Origin: Thermoplasmata archaeon
Lineage (GTDB): Archaea; Thermoplasmatota; Thermoplasmata; Halarchaeoplasmatales; Halarchaeoplasmataceae
Assembly (NCBI GenBank): GCA_019594305.1
Contig: JAFDTZ010000035.1
Coordinates: 1 to 18,958, forward strand
Direction: 5' to 3'
DNA length: 18,958 nt
The notes below the pieces were generated by a model. It was not told the origin of the DNA, ran no database searches, and saw only the letters and a list, made by a program, of their open reading frames with translations. Numbering within the stretch: position 1 is the stretch's first letter; the number at the start of each line of letters is the position of its first letter. Position numbers and translations under genes: made by a program. Positions 1 through 6,547 of this stretch are shown one piece after another.

Positions 1-14
1 GCCCGGTCACATCG

Positions 15-40
15 ACCTGGTTTGCATATATGCTCCAGGT
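15..40. repeat. Compound inverted repeat near the left edge
   Basis: Outer arms ACCTGG (15-20) and CCAGGT (35-40) are perfect complements and enclose a perfect 10-bp palindrome GCATATATGC (24-33). The spacers are unequal (ttt on one side, t on the other). It lies beyond the truncated end of the MFS remnant and just downstream, on the minus strand, of an AT-rich TATA-like stretch (about 55-80). It could be an operator for a leftward gene outside the window, an RNA hairpin, or a scar of a mobile element. Nothing here decides between these. Confidence 0.4.
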
Positions 41-106
41 CAGGCATTGGCTAAATATAGTATTATATAGTATTTGTATTTTCCCGTTTGGACTGTGTCG
101 TTGCTT

Positions 107-1043
107 TCATCTCCCAGCCAAGCCAAGGAGACTTCCCGCAACAAGAGTTAAAAAGAATGCTGACATCGTGAGAGAACCAACGATAATATCCCGCCTTTTG
201 CCGGTGATATCACTTATGAACGCACCGGTGTACATCCCGATTATAGCTCCGAGGTAAGGTAAGCTCGCACCTATGGTCATACCCTCTAGTGATATACCCT
301 GTGCTTCTACTAGGTATGTGGGAACCCAGAGGCTCATCCCCCACCACACCGAGGTCATGGCGGTCGATACGGCTAGTATCAATTGGAATTCCCTATCCTT
401 GATAAGTTCTTTCATGTCAACAATCACTTTCTTCCCGCCTTGATTTACGTTAGTTTTACCCTTCGGTACAAAGATAATGACCGGAAGAACCAGAAACACG
501 CCCAGCATCCCAACCATGTAGAATGAGCTTTCCCAACCCGAATGGAGTATTACTGGCATCATGAGCAGTGGTGCGGCGAGAACACCTATCGGACCTCCGC
601 TGACAAAGAGCGAATTTGCCCTTCCTCTTTCCCCCCGGTGGAAACCATTCAGCGGTAAATTTAGTGGCACATGGAAATAGTACACCCTGTCCGAAGCCAA
701 GTATGATCCGGCTCAAAAGAAAGATAGAGTAAGCTTGACCCCATATGGCGCCCATGAAAACGGCACATGACCACACAAGTATCGATGCTACTAGCATCTT
801 TTTTGCCCCGTATATGTCTATCAACGGGCTGAAGAATATGTTCGATACACCGTAGCTCAGCAGAAAGATTCCGAGTAATATCCCCCCTAGACTTCCCTGC
901 TCCTGTATCGACCATGTCATGTCCGATAATATAAAGGGAAGAGCGACCGAAACGCTCATCCGGCCCAGATAGGCAACGAATATGCTTAGAACCAGCAGTG
1001 ATAGCAATAACCAGCGTTTATCCCTGCTTGTGTTGGTGTTCAT
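107..1043 (-). pseudogene. Broken MFS transporter (frameshifted and C-terminally truncated)
   Basis: Two overlapping frames together read as one major facilitator superfamily permease, probably of the organic-anion or sugar-acid type. The N-terminal frame (1043 to about 636) carries helices 1-4 with a YLGRMSVSVALPFI helix and a YGAKK loop, and reads EWFPPGGKRKGK. The second frame resumes as ERGRANSLFVSGGPIG (helices 5-9). The join is a run of six C at 631-636 (six G on the coding strand); removing one base restores EWFPPGERGRANS, a normal MFS loop. The second frame stops at 107-109 after about nine helices, so roughly 90 residues (helices 10-12) of the usual ~400 are missing, and no other frame to the left edge encodes hydrophobic helices. 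The slip alone could be a sequencing error; the missing end argues for a real pseudogene. A possible TATA element lies at 1084-1090. Confidence 0.75.
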
Positions 1044-1090
1044 GTAATGTTCGGTGAATACATATGTTCTGATTAATCTTTAGGTTTATA

Positions 1091-1918
1091 TCAGAAATCC
1101 CCTACCCGATATTTACCTATGTATTGGTGAATTACCCCACGAATCTTTTCAGCGGTCACCATATTTCCCCCTCTTACACACCATTCCTCCAATTCCCTGG
1201 CAAACTTGACGGCATTCTCTTCTTTGATATGCTCGTCCAAGTGCCTTTCGTCTATACCACTTTTCTTCAATATGTCTTGCTGTACCGAGGCGGTAAAATC
1301 GTCTATGTTTGACATCAAAGTGAATATGGCTCCGAGGAAATCCTTGGTCGTCTCTATCTCCATGATCTCCTCTCTTTCGATTCTCCTTTCTTCCGTTCTG
1401 CGCATCATGAGTAATACACTAATGGCCAGTTCGTGGAATGCTCCTCTAACACCGTCTCCCGTCTTTGCAGAAGTGAAGAATATGTCCTTGAAGTGACTTG
1501 AGATATCATCTGTGATGATCTCCTGGGTGATCGCCTTGTTAGGTAAGTCCATCTTGTTGATTGCAAGGTACATGGGCTTGTCCTTTCCGGCTATCTCCTC
1601 GTACCTCGGAATCCAGTAATCTATAATGTCGTCAAGTGTCTTTTTACTTGTTACATCGGCTACCAATATCGCACCATTCGACCTATTGAATGTTGTTCTT
1701 TGAACGGATTCGTAGGATTTTTCTCCCATTATATCATGGATTATCAACTTCACGTTGGCGCCCATGGTTTTTACGTTCTTGGTATATATATTCGTACCTA
1801 ATGTCTTGAGATATTTGTCGTCGTACATGTCATTTACGAATCTGAGTATCATTGAGGTTTTTCCAACGGAAGGGTTTCCCAACAAATTGATCTTCTTTTT
1901 TATCTCTCGTGGTCCCAT
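1091..1918 (-). CDS. Ras/Rab-like small GTPase with C-terminal helical extension
   Basis: 275 residues. The N-terminal ~170 form a small GTPase fold: G1 loop GNPSVGKTS (14-22), candidate G2 Thr42, G3 DIMG (62-65) followed by E66 where Ras has Gln61, G4 NKMD (121-124) and G5 TSAKTG (149-154). The remaining ~100 residues are charged and predicted helical (from RRTEERRIEREE onward), with no prenylation-type cysteine end and no membrane segment. Archaeal Rab-like GTPases are known, but their partners are mostly unknown; a signalling or trafficking role is inference only. The start ATG sits about 26 nt from the centre of a TATA box (about 1940-1948), so the message may be leaderless. The gene is divergent from the ACT regulator and lies upstream of the broken MFS gene on the same strand. 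Family is clear; the biological role is not. Confidence 0.85.
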   Translation of the reverse strand: MGPREIKKKINLLGNPSVGKTSMILRFVNDMYDDKYLKTLGTNIYTKNVKTMGANVKLIIHDIMGEKSYESVQRTTFNRSNGAILVADVTSKKTLDDIIDYWIPRYEEIAGKDKPMYLAINKMDLPNKAITQEIITDDISSHFKDIFFTSAKTGDGVRGAFHELAISVLLMMRRTEERRIEREEIMEIETTKDFLGAIFTLMSNIDDFTASVQQDILKKSGIDERHLDEHIKEENAVKFARELEEWCVRGGNMVTAEKIRGVIHQYIGKYRVGDF

Positions 1919-2066
1919 CTTAAATATCTCCAGATGTTATTTTATATACTATCAATACACCTATTTAATCATTTAGTACATTTTGCTAAATAGAAGGCAT
2001 AGATTTAAAAACAATATGCCTATAAAGGGTAGATGAAAACCGTTAAATCGGTAATCGAGGAATACT
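1919..2066. promoter_or_regulatory. Divergent promoter region between GTPase and HTH-ACT regulator
   Basis: This 148-nt spacer holds leftward and rightward core promoters. Leftward: TATATAAAA-like element at about 1940-1948, centred ~26 nt from the GTPase ATG. Rightward: ATTTAAAAA (2003-2011) and CTATAAAG (2020-2027) are both TATA candidates; GAGG at 2057-2060 is a modest ribosome-binding site for the ATG at 2067. Between them is a perfect inverted repeat, ATTTAG (1971-1976) and CTAAAT (1986-1991), with a 9-nt spacer, placed where it could affect either promoter. A 26-codon reading frame from an ATG at 2033 overlaps the regulator start and has no independent support. Confidence 0.5.
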
Positions 2067-2564
2067 ATGAAGAGGATAAAGGAATACTTCAAAGGTTATT
2101 CAGGCCAGGATAAAGTAGCTAGGTTTTTCATCGAAACCGGGTTGAGCGTGAAGGACAACGGTGTATACTGTAATGGAGTACAGATGTCACCTTCGAGGAT
2201 AGGGCGGTATCTCGATATAGACAGAAGAACCGTAGTTGCTACCATCGAAACCATTGAGGAAAATTCTGAGTTGAGAGATATATTTAAACATCTCAGAGCT
2301 ACGGCCTTCTTCAAAGATGTCGCTTCCGATATCGACGCAGGGCTGATCGAGATAATCCCCACGGACCCACATACTACCGGTATACTTACCGGTGTGGCCA
2401 AGATAATCGCCGATCTTGGTATCAGCATAAGACAATCGATAACTGAGGATCCCGAATTCAAAGAAGAAGCGAAATTGTTCGTGATCACGGAAAGTCCCGT
2501 TCCCATGGAAGCCGTTCAAGACATAATGAAAATTAAGGGTGTCTTGAGCGTGACCATCTATTGA
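2067..2564 (+). CDS. HTH and ACT domain transcription regulator of amino-acid metabolism (COG2150/TrpY-like)
   Basis: 165 residues. The N-terminal half is a winged-helix-like DNA-binding region (about 12-65), with the likely recognition segment SPSRIGRYLDIDRRTV at 41-56. The C-terminal half (about 93-165) is an ACT domain: LIEIIPTDPHTTGILTGVAK, then a helix and ending GVLSVTIY. ACT domains bind amino acids, so the layout is that of a ligand-responsive repressor or activator. From memory, size and domain order match COG2150 and the tryptophan regulator TrpY of Methanothermobacter; that assignment is not verified here. The ATG at 2067 is preferred because the protein begins with the family-like MKRIKEYFKGY and GAGG lies 6 nt upstream. 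It lies directly upstream of trpB2, whose promoter carries two TGTACA boxes, making trpB2 the likely target. The amino acid bound cannot be read from sequence. Confidence 0.8.
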   Translation: MKRIKEYFKGYSGQDKVARFFIETGLSVKDNGVYCNGVQMSPSRIGRYLDIDRRTVVATIETIEENSELRDIFKHLRATAFFKDVASDIDAGLIEIIPTDPHTTGILTGVAKIIADLGISIRQSITEDPEFKEEAKLFVITESPVPMEAVQDIMKIKGVLSVTIY

Positions 2565-2565
2565 A

Positions 2566-2581
2566 TGTACATAATTGTACA
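2566..2581. promoter_or_regulatory. Paired TRP-box-like operator (TGTACA-N4-TGTACA)
   Basis: TGTACA occurs at 2566-2571 and again at 2576-2581, separated by TAAT. Each hexamer is itself a palindrome, so the 16 bp has dyad symmetry apart from the centre. It begins right after the regulator's stop codon and ends 8 bp before the TATA box at 2590-2597, next to the TFB recognition element. TGTACA is, as I recall, the published TRP-box consensus bound by TrpY, which regulates trp genes and trpB2 in Methanothermobacter. Use here by the adjacent HTH-ACT protein is inference. Confidence 0.65.
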
Positions 2582-2597
2582 CAAAAGTATTATATAA
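2582..2597 (+). promoter_or_regulatory. Core promoter of the trpB2 transcript
   Basis: TTATATAA at 2590-2597 is a strong archaeal TATA box, preceded by purine-rich CAAAAG (2582-2587), a reasonable TFB recognition element. The expected start, about 26 nt downstream of the TATA centre, is near 2620, exactly at an ATG that opens a 34-codon frame and about 90 nt before the trpB2 start. Confidence 0.65.
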
Positions 2598-2619
2598 TGC
2601 ATTGTGCTGATTATACCTT

Positions 2620-2724
2620 ATGAAGAGATTTTGTAAGTTGTCTACAGACGGAATGAACCACGAACAGCTCCTTTCCAAAGGAATCGGCAATATGAGACGG
2701 GCTGGTGATATCCGTGCCCGCTAA
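2620..2724 (+). CDS. Possible 34-residue leader ORF before trpB2
   Basis: An ATG at 2620, at the predicted transcription start, opens a 34-codon frame ending in TAA at 2722-2724. The predicted peptide begins MKRFCKLSTDGM and ends with basic RRAGDIRAR. It overlaps the trpB2 start (GTG 2714) in another frame, so ribosomes finishing it would reach the trpB2 start, and the GGTGAT at 2704-2709 would serve re-initiation. It has no Trp codons, so it does not look like a classical tryptophan attenuator. I do not recognise the peptide. It may be a true leaderless small ORF, a coupling device, or chance. Confidence 0.35.
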   Translation: MKRFCKLSTDGMNHEQLLSKGIGNMRRAGDIRAR

Positions 2725-4009
2725 TACCATCATACTACATCCGGATGATCTGCCCACATCGTGGTACAACATCGTACCCGACCTTCCCACTCCTTTGCCT
2801 CCACCCATGGATCCCGACCATGGCCCCTCCCGTTTACAGCAGCTGGGGAACATATTCTCCAAGGGCGTCCTACAGCAGGAGATGGCTACCGAGAGCTACA
2901 TTAAGATACCCGACGAGGTACGGGAACTCTACATCCAGTCGGGAAGGCCGAGGCCGCTCATAAGGGCGAAACGGCTGGAGAAGAAGCTGAACACCCCTGC
3001 AAAAATGTACTACAAGGGTGAGTTCTACAGCCCCACCGGCAGTCACAAGGTGAACACCGCTATCGCCCAGGCCTACATGGCAAAGAAGGAGGGCTTCGAA
3101 AGGATGGCCACCGAGACCGGTGCCGGGCAGTGGGGTACCGCCCTTGCCTATGCGTGTTCACTTCTCGACCTAGACCTTACCGTTTACTGGGTCAGGGCGG
3201 CTTCATCATGGAAGGCCGAGCGGTTCAGGCTGATGCAGATGTATGGTGCGGATGTTCATCCTTCGCCCAGTTCGCGTACTGATATCGGCAGAAAAATGCT
3301 GAAGGAAAACCCCGACCATCCAGGCGGTCTAGGTATAGCCATATCCGAGGCTATCGAGGATGTCGTTAACGACGAAAAGGCTGTTTACTCCCTTGGCTCC
3401 GTGCTGAATCATGTACTCCTCCACCAGACTATCATCGGCCTCGAAACACAGAAGCAGATGGAGCTAGTGGACGATTACCCCGATGTGGTCATATCGTGTT
3501 TGGGTGGTGGCAGCAACTTCGGAGGTCTTGCGATACCATTCTTCAGGGATCGTATCAAGGACGGTAAGGACATAAAGTTCATCGCCGCTCAGAGCGCATC
3601 CGCACCCAACCTGAACGGCGAATACCGGTACGACTACGGGGATTACGCCGAGCAGACGCCCCTGTTGAAGATGTGTACCCTGGGCCACAAGGAACATTTC
3701 CAGCCCATAAAGGCCGATGGCTTGAGGTATCATGCGGCCGCACCCATCATAAGCGCACTTCGGGCCGGGGGATACATGGATTCCCTGATCTATCCCACCG
3801 ATGAGGACTACGTATTCCAGCGTGCCAAGACCTTTGTACAAACAGAAGGATTCATACCCGCGGCCGAATCGAACTACAGCATCGCTGCGGCTATCGACGA
3901 AGCATTGGAGTGCAAGGAAAGTGGTGAGGAAAAGACTATTCTCTTCAACGTGAGTGGTCACGGATTCATGGACATGCACGGCTTCGCGGACATCTTGAAA
4001 CTGGAATGA
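2714..4009 (+). CDS. trpB2: Tryptophan synthase beta chain, TrpB2 type
   Basis: PLP enzyme that joins indole and L-serine to give tryptophan. About 431 residues, the longer TrpB2 form, with the typical N-terminal LPTSWYNIVPDLPTPLPPP. Counting from GTG 2714: PLP-lysine motif GSHKVNTA (Lys112), catalytic Glu134 in TETGAGQWG, SLGSVLNHVLLHQTIIGLE, phosphate-binding GGGSNFGG (265-272) and C-terminal SGHGFMD. GTG 2714 is favoured because GGTGAT lies at ideal distance; GTG 2705 is the only other choice before an in-frame stop at 2693. No trpA is nearby; TrpB2 proteins often act without a stable alpha partner, for instance in indole salvage. Odd points: where TrpB2 usually reads HAGGLRYHG this has KADGLRYHA, and IPAPES is IPAAES, both by memory of the family. 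Expression is probably controlled by the upstream TGTACA pair. Confidence 0.92.
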   Translation: MPANTIILHPDDLPTSWYNIVPDLPTPLPPPMDPDHGPSRLQQLGNIFSKGVLQQEMATESYIKIPDEVRELYIQSGRPRPLIRAKRLEKKLNTPAKMYYKGEFYSPTGSHKVNTAIAQAYMAKKEGFERMATETGAGQWGTALAYACSLLDLDLTVYWVRAASSWKAERFRLMQMYGADVHPSPSSRTDIGRKMLKENPDHPGGLGIAISEAIEDVVNDEKAVYSLGSVLNHVLLHQTIIGLETQKQMELVDDYPDVVISCLGGGSNFGGLAIPFFRDRIKDGKDIKFIAAQSASAPNLNGEYRYDYGDYAEQTPLLKMCTLGHKEHFQPIKADGLRYHAAAPIISALRAGGYMDSLIYPTDEDYVFQRAKTFVQTEGFIPAAESNYSIAAAIDEALECKESGEEKTILFNVSGHGFMDMHGFADILKLE

Positions 4010-4168
4010 AGGATGTGATCGCCCCCGTAACTAAGTATATTCGATCCAGTCGGTAAAAAGAATCTTGAATATCGATAAGTATATTCATGCCTTGATACCA
4101 TTTAAGGTTGTATTTTACGGCGAGACACGGTAAATGACCTGGTACATTAAGTTTGAATAGTATCATGG
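4010..4168. repeat. Convergent intergenic spacer with direct and inverted repeats
   Basis: This 159-nt spacer separates the ends of trpB2 (+) and the HAD gene (-). TAAGTATATTC occurs twice in direct orientation (4032-4042 and 4076-4086), 44 bp apart, about four helical turns. The second copy also forms an inverted repeat with TGAATAT (4066-4072) and ATATTCA (4081-4087), an 8-nt loop that could act as a weak bidirectional terminator. No long T-run follows. No tRNA or coding frame is supported. Confidence 0.4.
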
Positions 4169-4909
4169 TTACGGTGTTCGTGTACCATCAAGAAGACCCC
4201 GTACGGCATGGTTAACATCGTCCACATCCCTGCGGACCATGAGGAATCCGAATTTTCCTTTGCCCATGCGATTGTACCTCTCCACCAGCACTTCGTCTGT
4301 CCTGGAGTCACCGATGTACACGCCGTCATCCTCACCCACCAGTGCTTCAAATGCCCTGGGGTCGGGTTTCAGGTATTGGTCGCTGGTCACTTTCATAGTG
4401 AACTCATGGCCTATCACCCTCTCGGCCAGCTCCATCTCCATGCCGCTTCTGCCGGTGACGATCCCGATCTTGAAGAGTTCTTCCGCCCTATCAAGCAGCT
4501 CCAGATCGATCAGCCTCTTTTCCCTCTTCCACAAACCGTCGTAGTCAAATAGTTTTTCACGGTAGAAATCTCCCAGGTAGTAGGTATCGAAGATTTTCTT
4601 TATATCGTCCCCGGAAACCACGGGCTCATGGTTCTCCCTAAGCCACTCTACGGTACCGCCCGAAGGGAATTTGTGTACGAACTCTTGGATGTCTTTCGTA
4701 CCGTAACCGCACAACAGGGCTTCCGATAGGTTGTAATCGTCACCTAGGGCTCCCTTTATGCGTAGTTCTTCAACGTATCGCTTATCCACCACCACATCCA
4801 AAAAATATTCGACCGTAAGCTTCACCGCTATATCGTAACTCTCGGTCACATCGATAAGTACTCCGTCCACATCGAATACTATCCAGTCCAATTCAACACC
4901 CTTTCGCAC
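4169..4909 (-). CDS. HAD-family phosphatase, candidate histidinol-phosphatase
   Basis: 246 residues, haloacid dehalogenase superfamily subfamily IA. All catalytic motifs are present: nucleophile Asp13 and acid Asp15 in FDVDGVLIDVT, Thr152 in IVTGRS, Lys181 in KPDPRAF, and Asp201/Asp205 in GDSRTDE; residues ~25-125 form a helical cap. It resembles a small clade (TIGR01548, from memory) whose Phytophthora member is fused to imidazoleglycerol-phosphate dehydratase. It is the last gene of the his operon, starting with GTG inside the hisC end (17-nt overlap). The operon has genes for every other histidine step but no PHP-type, HisB-N or HisN phosphatase, so this protein most likely dephosphorylates histidinol phosphate. 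Superfamily is certain; substrate is inference from context. Confidence 0.75.
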   Translation of the reverse strand: MRKGVELDWIVFDVDGVLIDVTESYDIAVKLTVEYFLDVVVDKRYVEELRIKGALGDDYNLSEALLCGYGTKDIQEFVHKFPSGGTVEWLRENHEPVVSGDDIKKIFDTYYLGDFYREKLFDYDGLWKREKRLIDLELLDRAEELFKIGIVTGRSGMEMELAERVIGHEFTMKVTSDQYLKPDPRAFEALVGEDDGVYIGDSRTDEVLVERYNRMGKGKFGFLMVRRDVDDVNHAVRGLLDGTRTP

Positions 4910-5900
4910 TCAAAAAATCCTTCAACGCGGCCGTAACATCTCTGTTCTCACCAACGGTGCCCACGGTTATCCTTATCTTGCCCTTCAGCCTGCCCCCCAG
5001 CTTTCTCACCACTATCCCTCGTTCCAGCAAATAGTCGTAGGCGTCCAGATCTAGCATCACAAAATTCGTTTCCGAAGGGTGCGCATACTCTGAAAACTCG
5101 GATATCAACTTATCACGTTCATTTTTAATGTACTCCGCATGCTCACGTATAAGCTCGTCCTGTTCCAGCATCATCTCGGCCATCTTCATGGATATTTTAT
5201 TCATGATGAAAGGCGATACTATCTTGGATAGCTGCCGTATCACCGAGGGCCGGGCTACCGCATACCCCACCCTCATAGCCGCCAAACCGTAGGCCTTGGA
5301 AAATGTTCTCAGTACTATCAGATTTTCATACTCCTCCACCAACCCCATGTTACTCTCGTGGGCATAATCGATGTACGCCTCGTCCAACACAACGGGATGA
5401 CCCTTTTCAAGCACATCCACGATCCTATCCCTGCTGATCACGTTACCCGTGGGTGTGTTGGGCGAACATATGAAGATCACCTTTACATGGTCGCCGTAGC
5501 TATCCAAACACGGCAAGTCGTAACCTTCGTCCAATGGTATATCTACGAGTTCAAGCCCTTTCTTTTTGGCGTAGAATGAGTACATTCCGAAAGTGGGCGA
5601 GTGTATGACGACCTGGTTACCCACGAAGAGGTCGAGTATGCAATCGATGAGCTGGTCGCTACCGTTACCCACGACGATACCGGAAACATCAATACCAAGG
5701 TGGGTGGCGAGTTTCTCTCTCAGGGGAAGAGCGCTTATGTCGGGATACCGGTTGAACTCTACCTTTTTCAGTTCGTCGAACATTTTATCCTTAAACTCAG
5801 GTGGCAGGTCGAAGGGAGACTCGTTCTTGTCTAGCCATATACGGTGATCACCCTTCATGGTGTCATACGTTTTAAAGTTCAACACTTCTTTTCTGAACAT
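4893..5900 (-). CDS. hisC: Histidinol-phosphate aminotransferase
   Basis: 335 residues, class I/II PLP aminotransferase converting imidazole-acetol phosphate and glutamate to histidinol phosphate. Seen: LDKNESPF near the N-terminus (23-30), VGNGSDQLID (77-86), SPNTPTGN with Asn148, VVLDEAYIDY with Asp173 and Tyr176, and the PLP lysine Lys202 in RTFSKAYGLAAMRVGY, with Arg210 binding the PLP phosphate. Length is close to the usual ~350. It sits 8 nt downstream of hisIE, the largest gap in the operon, and its last codons overlap the HAD gene. Assignment as HisC rather than another aminotransferase rests on NESPF/LDEAYIDY and the operon. Confidence 0.95.
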   Translation of the reverse strand: MFRKEVLNFKTYDTMKGDHRIWLDKNESPFDLPPEFKDKMFDELKKVEFNRYPDISALPLREKLATHLGIDVSGIVVGNGSDQLIDCILDLFVGNQVVIHSPTFGMYSFYAKKKGLELVDIPLDEGYDLPCLDSYGDHVKVIFICSPNTPTGNVISRDRIVDVLEKGHPVVLDEAYIDYAHESNMGLVEEYENLIVLRTFSKAYGLAAMRVGYAVARPSVIRQLSKIVSPFIMNKISMKMAEMMLEQDELIREHAEYIKNERDKLISEFSEYAHPSETNFVMLDLDAYDYLLERGIVVRKLGGRLKGKIRITVGTVGENRDVTAALKDFLSAKGC

Positions 5901-5908
5901 GTTTCCAC

Positions 5909-6547
5909 CTATCCTTTGCGTCTGTGGTTCAGCTGCTCCATAACCTCTGCCAGCTCGATATCGTTGTAGGCCAGCAACACCAGAAGATGGTACAGCAGGT
6001 CGGCGCTCTCGTAGATAATATCTTCCCTTTTACGTGCGATCAAAACTTCGATGAGTTCCTCGCCTGCCTTCTTGTATATCTTTTCCCTACCACTTTCAAA
6101 GAGTTTACACGTGTAAGAGCCCTCCACCGGTTCTTTCTTTCTTTCCCTGATCAACGCCTCTAATTCCTTGAGTATCTGCAGTGAGTAGTCGATACCGCTT
6201 TCCCTCTCTTCTAACTCGCCACCAAGCTCTTTGTGGAAACACGTTTTTCTGCCTTTGTGGCAAGCATCGCCCTCCTGTTCCACCACGAAGAGTATCGCAT
6301 CGTCGTCGCAGTCCGTCATTATCCTGATTATCCGTTGAACGTTACCGCTGGTCTCTCCCTTCATGCGTATCCTGTTCTTGCTCCTGGAAAAGTAATGCGC
6401 GTAACCCGTTTCCATGCTCTTTTGAAGTGCCTCCCTGTCAAGATAGGCCAATGTAAGCACTTCTCCGCCGACTTCACTTGTAACCACCGGTACAAGACCG
6501 TCGGGCCCCCATCTTACCGCTTCTAGTTTATCATCCGAGTCTGACAT
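5909..6547 (-). CDS. hisI: Bifunctional phosphoribosyl-AMP cyclohydrolase / phosphoribosyl-ATP pyrophosphatase
   Basis: 212 residues, fused HisI-HisE enzyme for steps 3 and 2. The HisI half (1 to ~112) has SRSKNRIRMKGETSG (54-68) and the metal motif DCDDDA (79-84), with zinc cysteines Cys80, Cys96 (ACHKG) and Cys103 (TCF) at the family spacing of 16 and 7. The HisE half (~120-208) is helical with KKAGEELIEV (159-168) and YESADLLYHLLVLL (179-192), whose acidic residues bind magnesium. The arrangement is common in bacteria; many archaea keep hisI and hisE separate, so the fusion hints at transfer. Its ATG lies inside the end of hisF (17-nt overlap). Confidence 0.95.
   Translation of the reverse strand: MSDSDDKLEAVRWGPDGLVPVVTSEVGGEVLTLAYLDREALQKSMETGYAHYFSRSKNRIRMKGETSGNVQRIIRIMTDCDDDAILFVVEQEGDACHKGRKTCFHKELGGELEERESGIDYSLQILKELEALIRERKKEPVEGSYTCKLFESGREKIYKKAGEELIEVLIARKREDIIYESADLLYHLLVLLAYNDIELAEVMEQLNHRRKG

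Noticed and set aside
631..636. Programmed frameshifting in the MFS gene
   Set aside because: No stimulatory structure or slippery heptamer is evident, and the product would still lack its last helices; decay or a sequence error explains it better.
2033..2113. 26-codon ORF from an ATG at 2033 overlapping the HTH-ACT regulator start
   Set aside because: It could be leaderless if ATTTAAAAA is the TATA box, but a second TATA candidate (2020-2027) fits the regulator ATG at 2067 with GAGG, and the peptide resembles nothing I know.
2620..2713. Classical tryptophan attenuator in the trpB2 leader
   Set aside because: The leader frame has no Trp codons and I see no pair of competing hairpins followed by a T-run.
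4010..4168. tRNA or small RNA gene in the convergent spacer (ttcgatcc resembles a T-arm)
   Set aside because: No matching acceptor, D or anticodon arms can be folded around it.
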